Notes under the pieces: generated by a model
What the model was told of the DNA's origin: nothing
The model's database searches: none
What the model saw: the letters and a program-made list of their open reading frames with translations, nothing else
Assembly (NCBI RefSeq): GCF_030704535.1
Contig: NC_081811.1
Span: forward strand, 1,499,501 to 1,563,500
Origin: Vitis vinifera
Taxonomy: Eukaryota; Streptophyta; Magnoliopsida; Vitales; Vitaceae
Direction: 5' to 3'
DNA length: 64,000 bases
Program-made: the position numbers and the translations under genes
Shown: positions 24,136-38,329 of the stretch, piece after piece
Layout: each line of letters begins with the position of its first letter
How positions within the stretch are numbered: position 1 is the first letter of the stretch

Positions 24136-25038
24136 ATGAGGGACTTCCCTTCTTGTTTCGGCGAAAATGGAGTTCAGGTTGCTGATTCTTCTTCATCAAG
24201 TACTGCTAGAACTGCCCAAAATCTGGTGACTTGTGTGTATCAGTGTAGACTTCGGGGTAAATGGTGTTTAATCACCATTACATGGACCAAAAATTTGATG
24301 GGTCAGGGCCTTAGTGTTGGAATCGATGATTCTTCCAATCAATGTCTATGCAAAGTTGATATAAAACCCTGGTTGTTCTCTAAGAGAAAAGGATGTAAGA
24401 ATCTAGAGGTGGATTCTAGTAAAATTGACATGTATTGGGACTTATCTGCAGCAAAATTCGGTTCTGGGCCAGAGCCATTGGAGGGTTTCTATTTGGCTGT
24501 TGTCTTCAACCAAGAACTGGCCTTACTTCTTGGGGATTTGAAGAAGGAAGCATGTAAGAAGATAAACTCCCCCCCTGTTCCTTCCACTGCCGTTCTCATT
24601 GCCAAGAGAGAGCATCTATTTGGGAAGAGACTTTACTTTGCCAAGGCTCAATTTTGTGATAAGGGTCAGATGCATGATATCATGATTGAATGTGACACAG
24701 TTGGGGTCACTGAACCTTGCCTTCTAATCCGGATTGACAGTAAGATGGTGATGCAGGTGAAGCGCCTCCAATGGAAGTTCAGGGGCAACCACACCATTTT
24801 GGTGGATGGGCTTCCCATTGAAGTATTTTGGGATGTTCATAATTGGCTCTTTGGAAATGCCATTGGCAATGCTGTGTTCATGTTCCAGAGTTGCCTCTCT
24901 GCTGAGAAGTTGTGGGCCTGCCAATCGATCTCCTCCGATCCCTCTGTACTGGCTTGGTCTTGGTCTGAAAAATTTAGAGACACTCAATTACAAGGTCTTG
25001 GTTTTTCATTGATATTGTATGCTTGGAAGAATGAATAG
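24136..25038 (+). CDS. DUF868 family protein
   Basis: One uninterrupted frame encodes 300 residues ending in the family-typical GLGFSLILYAWKNE. DUF868 is a plant-specific family of roughly 300-residue proteins with no established biochemical function. Recognisable blocks are NLVTCVYQCRLRG, TWTKNLMGQGLSVGIDD, LCKVDIKPWLFSKRKG, KIDMYWDLSAAKFGSGPEPL, FCDKGQMHDIMIECD, KRLQWKFRGNHTILVDGLP and VEVFWDVHNWLFG-like residues. I chose the ATG at 24136 because family members begin MRDFPSCFGE; an in-frame ATG at 24106 would add ten residues of unfamiliar sequence. No signal peptide or membrane segment is visible. Intronless structure is usual for the family. The upstream 330 bp, from about 23800, may hold the 5' UTR. 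Confidence 0.9.
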   Translation: MRDFPSCFGENGVQVADSSSSSTARTAQNLVTCVYQCRLRGKWCLITITWTKNLMGQGLSVGIDDSSNQCLCKVDIKPWLFSKRKGCKNLEVDSSKIDMYWDLSAAKFGSGPEPLEGFYLAVVFNQELALLLGDLKKEACKKINSPPVPSTAVLIAKREHLFGKRLYFAKAQFCDKGQMHDIMIECDTVGVTEPCLLIRIDSKMVMQVKRLQWKFRGNHTILVDGLPIEVFWDVHNWLFGNAIGNAVFMFQSCLSAEKLWACQSISSDPSVLAWSWSEKFRDTQLQGLGFSLILYAWKNE

Positions 25039-27367
25039 AAGTCTACTCCTTCCTCTTTGAGTGCTAACAAATACTTTTTGAGTGATTATTTTTATTAACG
25101 ATGTGATTGAAATACCTTTGATGCAAGTTATAAGTGAATCCATTGTTTTTCCTCATTTCTTTTCTCAAGGAACTCGATAATTCATATTCTTATAGAACAT
25201 TGTTGCTCATGATTGTTTTACATGCTTAAATCAAGCATTATCGTTTTTTTATTTCTATTGGAAACCGTTTGTGGAGAGTGACTGGTGGATGGACTTACAA
25301 GGCTCTGGTTGAACATTGCAATTTGCAATAAGATCTCCACTTTTTCACTCTTAGCAGCACACTGTGATTCATTTCATCGTAATGCAATTCTTTCGAAGGA
25401 AAAAAAAGGTATGGCAATTAGATTTATGCTAATATTTCTTTAAAGGGACATTGTGGCTAAGTCAAGCATTGAATGGCTGTGTTTTCCATCTTGCTGCAGG
25501 AGCTGAATAGTTTGACATGGGGCATGAGTCGGGTTTCTGACAGATGGATCTACTTAATCCTGGGTTTTATATGTGTATTTAAGATCTATGTAACAGGTGC
25601 GGTGAATACCTCTTTTTTCTGTAACACAGAATTCAAACATCTCAATTTCAACACAAATTTATTGATTTTCATGTTTTTTTTTCATGTGTTTTAAGAAAAA
25701 TCAAGTCTGGGGTATGAAGGATGAAATTCAGGTTGAGTTTCTTGACTGTGATGCTTCAGGTGTCTGTGCATGGTTCCCTCGGCTTTAATGTTAGGCAGTG
25801 TGGTGAGGAGCTCAATGCACTCTTAACCTTGGAAGAACTCCTTTATGGTGACTAGAGATGTCGAATAAGGGTTCAAGGGGCCAAATATCGGTCATTAAGA
25901 AAATGGATTCTATAAAGGGATGTAATCTACCTTGAACTAGAGGTCTCTGCATTTGTGATTGCTAATATACAGGGTATAACTATTACTAATAAAGCTGTTT
26001 CCTTGGTGAAAGAGAGCTGCTGAGTAAAATCTTAAAAAGCAAGGAGGTCCAAGGCAGCTTAGGTATGGGATTCATCAGCTTTCTTCTCAATAGATTAAGC
26101 AAACCATGGTCCATGTTGATTGGTGAGCTTCAAAAAAATTTCTAACTGCCAAAACTGATGAGAAATTCTATTTCAGCTTGAGATTTGGTTATAAATTTAG
26201 CATATTGTATTATGTGAATGAATAGATGCCCATAGAGTTGATCTGTTGGATGATGAAAGCAGCTTTGTATAAGATTTTTTATCTTTAACAACCACACCGA
26301 TCCGGTATTTGGCAGTTGGTCAGACTGGTGTTAGATTACCAAATCCACTTACCTACTAAACAAAGCACCTTAGGAACTTGCTGCCAATACAATGTGCTAC
26401 TGAATCCCGATTGAACTGGTTTTTAATTCTGAACATTCATCCTTTCATCAATACCATTATCGACAAAATCCAGTTTCACTGACATATTCGTACAAGTGGG
26501 TGGAAATGGACTAGGCAGCACTTGTCCCTCCGGCCTACTTTCTACTTTCTTTGTTTTGCTGGGTGGGGGGGAGGGTGTTTAGAGTTATGCTGTGGGTGTT
26601 GGGAAGCAGCTCCCCAGAAAACTCCAAATGCCTTTGGAGACATTCTTGTTTTGCTTGGATTATCTTAAGAAACATTCTTTTACATGTCTAGTTTCTGTGT
26701 TCCTAACCATTGTTAGCTAGTCTGCTCTGGGACAGTCATTGCTTCCACCAGAAATCATCATTTCAGGAGAATAAACCCATCCAAATTAGTTAGCTGTGCA
26801 ACAATACAGACTAATCCTTGGTGATCTATCAGCTAGTTTCTTCTCTGGAATAGAGTTCAAATTGTATTACTTGGGCAGGTGAAGATTGATTATAGATTTT
26901 CTATACTAATCTAAAGTGAAGAAACTGTATCCTTCAGGCTATAGATTGAGTTTCAGTTGTGAACAAGGTTGCTTCCTAGTTAACAAGAGAAAAGCAATGA
27001 GAACCTGCTCATTGCTGACAAGTCTCTAGAAAATAAATGTGATATATTACTGCTCTACCTCTCAAGTTCATGTGATTATCGAATATAATTAGCCGAACCG
27101 ACATTATCATATAGACTTTTTGCAGTGGAGTTATGCTCATCTGCACCTCCCAAAAAACTGTCATATTTTTCACTTGCATCTTACTCTTTCAGGTGGTTTC
27201 AACCTGCTACAGACAAAATGTTAACCCTTACCCAATTATCCCTGCTGCAGTATCTGAGATTCAAATTACACTTGCACATTTCAATCTGTTCTAATGTATG
27301 CTTTCTGGCAGATGGGAAGAATACAAGGCAACTGAAAAGAGCTGAGACTGCTAGATAAGCAATTTCT
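25039..27367. other. Stretch between the DUF868 gene and the palindrome
   Basis: The first few hundred bases are probably the 3' UTR and downstream flank of the DUF868 gene. No further exon or element is recognised on either strand. Confidence 0.5.
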
Positions 27368-27477
27368 GGAGCTTTGACCCAAAATAATGTTTTTTAAAAA
27401 AAAATTCCAAAAAATAAAGTGGTTTTGAAAATAATGCCCGATCTAATGCGTCTGTGCCACATAAGCCGCCACGTCAT

Positions 27478-27636
27478 AAAACCGTAGTTGGTGACTACGG
27501 TTTTATTTTTCTAAAGTGTTTAAAAACCGTAGTTACCAACCACGGTTTTAACTTTTAAGTTTAAAGCCGTAGTTGGTGACTACGGCTTTGACTTTTTTTT
27601 AAAATGGTCAAAGCCGTAGTCACCAACTGCGGTTTT
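27478..27636. repeat. Four small hairpins in the left arm
   Basis: Four modules, each built on CCGTAGT / ACTACGG inverted halves around a TGGTG or CACCA centre, follow in series. Variants have flanking AAAACC...GGTTTT or AAAGCC...GGCTTT ends, and one has CACGG in place of TACGG. Each could fold on its own as a stem of about 11 bp. Confidence 0.88.
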
Positions 27637-28857
27637 AACTTTATATATATTTATATATAACTTTAATTTTTTTAATAAAAATATTATATTATTTTGATTT
27701 TAAATATACTTATTTCATTATTTTAAAAATTATAATATATGAAATTAAATAATTGATATTTTTAATTTGATATAAAAATATATTTTTGAATTTTATTAAA
27801 ATAATAGGCACTATATTTAATATAAATATAATTAATTAATTAAAATATAATATAATAAATTATATTTATTTTAAATAAATAAATTATAAATGCCTATTTA
27901 GAAAAATAAAAAAGTAATATAAATTATTATATAAATTAATAATTTTTTATATATTATATATAAGTGGTATATAATACCTCTCACACACACATATAAAAGT
28001 CTAATTTAAGTTTAAAATTTATCACATTTTTATTTAAATATATAAATAAATTTTATTAAAACATTTGACACTATATTTAATATAAATATAATTATTTAAT
28101 TAAAATTAAATATAAATAAAATATAATAAATTATGTTTATTTAAAATAAATAAATTATAAATGCCTATTTGGAGAAAAAAATGATATAAATTATTATATA
28201 ATTTATATAATAATTAATATAAATTATTAATTATATTAATTAACTGGTCATGGGTCTGTGCATCTAACTAGTCTCGATAAAAAATTATTAATTAATATAA
28301 TAATTTATATTATTTTTTTCTCCAAATAGGCATTTATAATTTATTTATTTTAAATAAACATAATTTATTATATTTTATTTATATTTAATTTTAATTAAAT
28401 AATTATATTTATATTAAATATAGTGTCAAATGTTTTAATAAATTTATTTATATATTTAAATAAAAATATGATAAATTTTAAACTTAAATTAGACTTTTAT
28501 ATGTGTGTGTGTGAGAGGTATTATATACCACTTATATATAATATATAAAAAATTATTAATTAATATAATAATTTATATTACTTTTTTATTTTTCTAAATA
28601 GGCATTTATAATTTATTTATTTTAAATAAATATAATTTATTATATTTTATTTTAATTAATTAATTATATTTATATTAAATATAGTGCCTATTATTTTAAT
28701 AAAATTTAAAAATATATTTTTATATCAAATTAAAAATATCAATTATTTAATTTCGTATATTATAATTTTTAAAATAATGAAATAAGTATATTTAAAATCA
28801 AAATAATATAATATTTTTATTAAAAAAATTAAAGTTATATATAAATATATATAAAGT

Positions 28858-29018
28858 TAAAACCGCAGTTGGTGACTACGGCTTTGACCATTTTAAAAAA
28901 AAGTCAAAGCCGTAGTCACCAACTACGGATTTAAACTTAAAAGTTAAAACCGTGGTTGGTAACTACGGTTTCTAAACACTTTAGAAAAATAAAACCGTAG
29001 TCACCAACTACGGTTTTA
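28858..29018. repeat. Four small hairpins in the right arm
   Basis: This is the mirror image of the cluster at 27478-27636 within the large palindrome, with the same four CCGTAGT / ACTACGG modules in reverse order. A few substitutions are seen, for example GGATTT in place of GGCTTT near 28928. Confidence 0.88.
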
Positions 29019-29572
29019 TGACGTGACGGCTTATGTGGCACAAACGCATTAGATCGGGCATTATTTTCAAAACCACTTTATTTTTTGGAATTTTTTTTTA
29101 AAAAGCATTATTTTGGGTCAAAGCTCCAATTTCTGGGAAAAGCCCTAACTTCAAGGGAGGGAGTTGCAGAGATGAAAGTTTCAGAGGAAAGATATGGTTG
29201 TAGCCAGCCCATGTTTTTAACTTTTTGGACTTAAGATGATCTCCCAAAGTACCATTTTTTTTAACTTTTATTTTTATTTTTATACCAACCTGTCACCTAA
29301 TTATCTAGGAATCACTTAAATTCACTGATTTGGACTTAAAGATGATCTCAAAAAATACCATTTTTTTTAACTTTTTTTTTTTTATTTAAAAAAAATTGTT
29401 TTAAAAATATTTACAAAATTAATTACGATCCTTTTATCCACATTTTGATCCAACACCACTAGATGGGCAGCTTTAGAATCTCTCATCAAACGACGCCGTT
29501 TTGCACGGGACCCTGCAAAAGCACAATATGCCCGCAAGATTAACTGACCACACCTCCTAAGCGGCTGAGAAA

Positions 29573-32144
29573 ATGGAAGCTCTATCACGCTTCCCTCTCT
29601 CTTTCCCTTGTCTGTTGCCTCCCCATCAGTCTCCTTCACAAACCCATTTCTCCAATTCCATTTTCTCCCCCAAAATCTCTTCAACCACTCGCAAACCACC
29701 CATTTCCCGCAGAGAAACCGTTGCTATCGCGGCCAATCCTAACGACCCTAAAGAGTCTGTGTTCATGGATGAAAACGGCGCCGTTGATGACATGGATGGA
29801 TATCTCAACTACCTCTCTCTCGAGTATGACTCTGTTTGGGACACCAAGCCCTCATGGTGAGCTTTTCTCTTCCTGGGTATTTCTCATTTCTTTGTAGTAC
29901 TTAATTTATTTCTCTTTAATTCTCATTTCCATTTCAGTTCATTACTTTCAAGTTCAACTGGGAGGGAAGGTTTTGGATCTTTCTTAAATACCCTTGTACA
30001 ATATCGTGAAGTTGTTCTGCTGAATCCATCCCATTAGTAGTAGGATTGAAATTTCAATGCTGAACTTTTGAAACCAGTGGGGGTGTTTGGAACTATTGGA
30101 TAATTGTAGCTAAGAAGAAATCCTGTTAGGGTTCAAGTAACAGATCAATTAGGCTGGGGATTTTAGTGTAGCAGTCATCTGTGAGAAAAGGAGGAAGATT
30201 AAAACATTCAGAGTTCTTGATAGTGTCCACAGGGTTCCATGGGAGATGATAAATAATTTGCATAAGAAAATTAAGCTTCATAGACAGAGTTTATCAGTAT
30301 ACATCATCTGCTGAGAATCTGTCAACGGATTGAACTGTCGGTTCTTGTGGTTTTAAGGTAAGAGGTAGAGGAGGGGAAGGGATGGGAGGTCTCTCATTTA
30401 TTGTTTTACAGATGTCATTCTACTTTTCTGTGAGTCTAATGTGGAGCAGTTGAAGATGTTGGAAATGGATTGTGATCTATTTTGAATTTGTATCAAGTTT
30501 GAAGATTAATTTGCTGAAGAGTAAAATGATTCCTGTGGGTGAAGTGGAGGGGATGGATAGATTTGTATCCTCCTTTAGGGTTGGGAACCCCCTTCCTACA
30601 TAGAATCCGATTGCCTTAGGAATGGCTGAGTCTTTGGTAGTATGAGCCTCATTAGAGAAGAGCTGTAAATGGGGATTGACTTCCTTCGGAAGAAGCTGTA
30701 CTCATCCAAGGCAGGAAGATTGCCCCTCGTTAAGAGCAGCCTCTCAATCCTCACAATTTATTTCATGTCTCTATTTGTCATGCCTAAGAAAGTGCAAGGA
30801 AAATCAGCTATTAACCACTAGGAATTAAGAAGTTAGGTGTTCTAAGTAATGCGTTGTTAGGCAAATGGCTAGGTTGATATACCCTCAGACATGACATTTA
30901 CAGAGGAAGATTATCCAAGACAGGTTTGGAGAGTTAGATGGAGGATGGTGATCGCTAGAGCTGAGACTGAGAGAGGCTTTTGGAGCGAGCCTAGGAAAAG
31001 ATATCAGAATATCATGGGAAGAGTTTAGCCTTAGAACTACTATTTTGGTCAAGAATGGTGAGAACCAAATTCGCTTGTGGGAGGGTGGAGGCCAACCCCT
31101 TCATTTCAAAAGGCGTTTTTAGGATAGGGGGAGACGGGGGAAGTGAATTAATTTTTGGAGCTCATTCTTGCTGTGAGGCTCACAAGCAGCAAGGGAGGAG
31201 AAGTTACTAAGGAGGGAGGAAAAGAAAGGGAGATTTAAATTTAAATCTCATTAAACCGCCTTACATGCTCAGAATTTAGAGCTTTTCCTTTCTAAATAAA
31301 TATCTTCGGTCTTTGTGAAGTTAGTGAAGAATCAACAAATCATACCGTAATCCAGTAAATCATATTATAATCCATTGCGATAGTACTAGAAAGCTGTGGG
31401 GCATGTTATTAGCGACACATTTCCATGTACATGATATATTTCCATATATGTTCATGTTCATGTTTTATCTGATTTCATTCATATCATCATCTTGTTTTGT
31501 AGGTGTCAACCTTGGACAATAATGCTGACTGGAGTATCAGTGATTGCCTGTAGCTGGCTGATTTTGCACTCAGCAGTGATCACATCATTGGTGCTCTCTG
31601 TCATTTCTCTATGGTGGTACATTTTCCTGTATTCATATCCAAAGGTTTGAGATGCCAAAATCAGATTATTTATATTTAAATAAATAAAAAAATGGAGATA
31701 TTTATAAATATAAGGTTAATTTTACTCGGTTCCATTGGGTTTATGCTAAGATACACTTACTGCCATTAATTTGAAATTTTGCCATATACCTTCTTTACTT
31801 CGAGTTAGAAGAGAGGTGATTGAAATTAACAAATGAAAAGTGTTGAGGAGGTTTTTGTCCGAATTTCAAATTAATGGTAACTAAATATATTTATCACAAA
31901 ACTTGAGGGAGGTGAGTGAAATCCATGAACATTGTTATTATTCTTGTTATTATCTTTAGCAATTTTGTTTTAGTGGATTATGTCCAGGCTTCCAATAGAT
32001 TTTGCATTCAGAGTTGGAGGGAAAGGGTTCTTCATTTTAAGTTCCCACTTTCCATTACAGGCATATTCAGATATGATAGCAGAGAGACGAAAGAAGGTGA
32101 CAAGAGGGGTTGAAGACACATTCGGTTTGAAGAAGAGCCAGTAA
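29573..32144 (+). CDS. Small plastid-targeted membrane protein, three exons
   Basis: Exons 29573-29856, 31503-31644 and 32061-32144 join in consistent phase into 169 codons with GT-AG borders. The N-terminus (MEALSRFPLSFPC) is rich in Ser, Pro and Thr and poor in acids up to about residue 50, as expected for a chloroplast transit peptide. An acidic segment (FMDENGAVDDMDGYLNYLS) follows. Two closely spaced hydrophobic segments start at about residue 100 (TIMLTGVSVIACSWLILHS and VITSLVLSVISLWWYIFLY). The C-terminus is short and basic (AERRKKVTRGVEDTFGLKKS). This resembles small plastid membrane proteins shared with cyanobacteria; I think of DUF6737-type proteins but am not certain. The function is unknown to me. 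The start is 445 bp downstream of the palindromic element, and intron 1 holds a LINE fossil. Confidence 0.8.
30340..31150 (+). mobile_element. Decayed LINE fragment in intron 1
   Basis: Scattered plus-strand peptides match the LINE reverse transcriptase: NVEQLKMLEM and LKINLLKSKMIPVGEVEGMD near 30440-30560, [23 protein letters not shown] residues near 30735-30795, and KNGENQIRLWEGG near 31050. There are frameshifts and stops throughout. It lies in sense orientation in the intron of the small membrane-protein gene. Ends are approximate. Confidence 0.65.
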
Positions 32145-34073
32145 CATGAACATCGGGACTCTCTATCTCTCTCTCTCTCTCTCATATGTAACTCTGTAAG
32201 TGAAGGAACGTTCAGAATGGCTAGTGATGATCACAATTAAGGAAAGATCAAGATGGGGAGAGTTTGAGATGCAGAGGCGATTTTCAACAGCGTATCACGT
32301 GTTGATGGTCATGAATTTCACTGATTTGAAGAGACCGAGACCAAGACCTATTGTGGGTATGGTCATGCCTTCGTGTTTGAAAATAACCAAGTGTCATTAT
32401 TAATTTTTATGAGCACTGGCTGCATTACATACTTCACATCAACCTATTTACTGCATCGATGCAAATTATGGTTTCCTCGAAATGGCCTAACCAAGTCTTA
32501 CAATTTTATAGTAAAAAATTCTTTCAGAAGCAACTATAAAATTCAGAAACAGATAAAAAGCTGTGATCACCAGGTAATGAGTACATGCATTTTCCAGGCA
32601 GTTGGTGGAAATTGGAATTCAGATGTTTTACTAGGTAACTATGCAGCAGTTGTAGGCTATGGAAGCAAGATCTTCTAGGTTCTTCATTGGATAGGAGTTC
32701 AGACAGCTGTACAGTAAAATATTAAACTGATCTTGGGAGAGATTGCCTTCAAATTTCTGTAGTTCTTTAAGTTAGATGCAATGTCATTGCTGCATAAGCC
32801 GGTATTCAAGATTCAGGGATCTTATCCAATACAATTTCAACCTGTACAATGTAAAATGCAAGAACCAGAAGGGGGGGAAATTGAGGTAAGAGTTGGCAAC
32901 TGAAGTATAATTCACCCAACTTACATTTTTCATTATTGAATTCTCAAGAGTTTAGAGTTGTGTGACTTGCATTTCAATATCATCTAGAATCAATCTGTCC
33001 CTAGACTCCCTACCAGCCAGATTTCTAGAGAAAGGCCCGAGATATAACTCCAGATCAATGAAAGTTGACAAGGCCCATCAATTTGGTGGAGAATATAGTG
33101 AAATGTAACTGCTTAGAGAACTCAGCATGCACCACCTCCTTACAAAGTGAGAAAAAGAACACAATCACAGGACCAGTTCCAGAAAAAGTCTAGTTCAGTT
33201 TTTGAAAATGCATTAATAATCAATTATGAGCCAAATTGAAATATAAAAACTCCGGAAATTCTTGCAAAGCCATTCATAAAGGGATCTGTATAGAATAATA
33301 ATAGAAACATTTTTAATGAGAAATAATAATGGAAACTTTCGGTCGCAGAATATTGCAGTTTCAACAACTTTTCATCAAGTGAAGTGAACAAAACCCATAC
33401 CGGTCTTCTAGCTAATGAATGTGGCAAGGAATGTTGAATTTCCCAAAACAAATAATATACCAGTCTTCTAGCTAGTGAATGTGGGATGGAATGTTGAATT
33501 TCCCAAAACAAATAATCTATGGTCAAAATAGATTTCCCCAAACACCATGCAAATTGAGGATTGTCCAACATGTTGGAAAGAAGGGCTTCAAATCCATATG
33601 GAAGAGTTGAATGTATGCATTACCCTATTCTTGTAAATCAGGGTATATGAGGTAAGTTAGGACAACTAAAGGTATTAGACAGCAGGGCCCTATTTTGCCT
33701 TTCCTCTTCTGATTAAAGGTTGATGCCTCAATAGAATACTCAGAGGCTGAACCTATTATCTTGAGACAGGGTTTTCCCATTTGCAAAAAGTAGAGTCATC
33801 TGTCCCATCTCCATTCCAGGAAGGAAAAAAAACAAAGTACAAAGAACCCCACATTCATACACAGAGTCATGTAACTAACAAAATTGAAGGGAGGGGGATG
33901 AAAAAAGCACCTAAATAAGACAAGGAGTATGCATTTCAAAATCTAAATCTAATTTCTCATCCAAAAACATATTAAGCCTACGCAGTAGACACAAGGACAA
34001 ACATATAAAGGAAGATTCAACATCTACATGAACACTTGAGGAAGAAATATGCATACCTATCTGTACTTAAAGC
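32145..34073. other. Spacer between convergent genes
   Basis: A (CT)n run at about 32159-32183 lies just after the stop codon of the upstream gene, in its likely 3' UTR. A 60-bp tandem duplication is at 33399-33518. Nothing else is recognised. The end probably contains the 3' UTR of the WD40 gene. Confidence 0.5.
33399..33518. repeat. 60-bp tandem duplication
   Basis: ACCGGTCTTCTAGCTAATGA at 33399 recurs as ACCAGTCTTCTAGCTAGTGA at 33459, and the two 60-bp units differ at only a few bases. Because 60 is a multiple of three, an open frame on the minus strand shows a repeated peptide, which I take as a by-product. Confidence 0.85.
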
Positions 34074-36690
<2,617 letters not shown>

Positions 36691-36787
36691 TGGTATTAGA
36701 GAATTTAGAGTCTGGTTTTAAGTTTTAAGTTTTAACATCTATATTTATGCGTAACTTATCGAACTATTTTTCTGACCCTTCTAGAAT

Positions 36788-36996
36788 GAAAACAGTTTTT
36801 TTTTTTTGCTTTCAAAATTTGAACAGAAAATAATCCTTAAAAATTTATTTTGAAAACATATTATTTTTTTTTTAGAATAATTCTGAAATATCTTTAATTT
36901 TTCATTTTTAGATTTTCGTGAATAATAATTAAAAGAAAATTTATTTTAAAATTTTGATTTATTTTTATAGAGAAATAAAAAAAAAAAACTGTTTTT
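36788..36996. mobile_element. MITE-like element upstream of the WD40 gene
   Basis: Ends GAAAACAGTTTTTTTTTTTT at 36788-36807 and its near reverse complement at 36977-36996 form an inverted repeat of about 20 bp around an AT-rich core. No transposase is present and no clear target duplication was found. It starts 98 bp upstream of the WDR5-type ATG, so it may be in or next to that promoter. The homopolymer part of the repeat weakens the case. Confidence 0.4.
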
Positions 36997-38329
36997 CACA
37001 ATTGGGCATTCAAATAAAATTTTGTTTCCAAATACTTTAAAATGTTTTCAAACACTCATTTTAAAAGTATTATCAAATAAAACTTTGGTGGCTCTTTCAA
37101 TACAGTTTTTTTTTTTTTCAATTTCTATTTACTTATAGAGACATTCATCTTCCTACAACATAAAACTTTTGCCTGGTTGAAAATTATAAAAGTAGACTAA
37201 TATAAATGATTTCAAATTAAATTATGGTTGAAAGGATGGTACAATATTTTGATCTATGTGACAATTTTTAATGATTGATATTGATTATAAAGTTTAGATA
37301 TAGCATAATGATATGGAAAATTCCAAAAGGCTACTTATAAAGGAACAGGCTACAGGCATCCCCAATGGATTGATTTATACCTGCACAGTAACTACAATTG
37401 TGATAAAATGTTGATCACAAAAATATATATATCCGCCATTAATTTGAGCTGCATGAGCCATAGGCCCAATGATTGCTTCCAAACAGAAGGAAAAGAAAAG
37501 CCCCCAAATGGCTTCTCTAGTTGAACCCTAGTAAGGAAAAAAGTGGGGGGAGGAGAAGCGTGGGGTAGAGGCCTGTTTGCCGAAGTCAGTATAGACCGAC
37601 CGAACAGCAATTCTACAGCAGACTCAGATCCACAGGAATTTGCACAGCTAGAGCAAATTCCACTGTCCGCGAGTAGAAATCATACTTCGTAAAAGTCTCC
37701 ACCCTGGTTTTTGTATCACATAAAACACAATTAGAAAACACGAAATATTGCATGAGAATCTGCATACGTACCATGACATATATTACAAATACTCAAATTA
37801 TAAAAAGGACATTGACTGGGTGCCCGAGTGCCCCTGTCAAATATGAACACATCAAATCTGGATGTGGATTCTTAGGCAAATGTAATAGCATTTGATCTTA
37901 TCTGTCAATGGTGTGCCCATTTCCAAAATCCACAACATAAGAAATCTTGGGTTTGGCTCTGTATTTGGGGTTTAAATCCACGATCTCAACCCTCTGAATC
38001 TCCAAAATCAAAAGATGACTAAACAAATTGGAGGGTATCTCCAGGCTAACTTTGAATTTAAAACAATGAAGCAAAGCTTTCATCAAAATCAAATAGCTTT
38101 CTGTTTTGCACTGTTTGCACATTAACCACTAAAAATAAGTGAACTGCTCAATCTAATTATTCTGCTCTAAGGACAGCTAAAATTTTCTGATGAAGAGCAG
38201 CATAACAAGACGAGTCAGAACCTGAAGAGCGAGACGGGGGAGGGGGGTGGAGGGAGAGAGAGAGAGTGAGACGTACCGAAATCATTTAGTGGCCATAAAT
38301 TCCAAGTCTTTCAACCATTGATGTTTCTC
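36997..38329. other. Spacer between the WD40 and F-box genes
   Basis: AT-rich at the start, then ordinary unique-looking sequence. The last few hundred bases are probably the 3' UTR of the minus-strand F-box gene and contain a short GA run near 38256-38270. No gene is recognised. Confidence 0.5.

Larger units (their letters stand above)
27368..29127. mobile_element. 1.76-kb palindromic (foldback) element
   Basis: The left arm (27368 to about 28200) is matched almost base for base by the reverse complement of the right arm (about 28278-29127), around a spacer of roughly 77 bp. The outermost 22 bases of the two arms match perfectly, starting GGAGCTTTGACCC. The target site AATTTCT flanks it at 27361-27367 and 29128-29134; GG follows on both sides, so a 9-bp duplication with a shifted end is also possible. 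No transposase frame is present. The structure is that of a foldback or long-TIR non-autonomous DNA transposon; I cannot assign a superfamily. The few arm mismatches, such as C/T near 27452, suggest recent origin or ongoing arm correction. Confidence 0.92.

Noticed and set aside
31916-32113. 65-residue plus-strand frame overlapping exon 3 of the plastid-protein gene
   Set aside because: Wrong frame relative to the spliced model; most of it is intron 2.
37392-37610. 72-residue minus-strand frame between the WD40 and F-box genes
   Set aside because: No recognisable domain, no splice partners, ordinary intergenic context.
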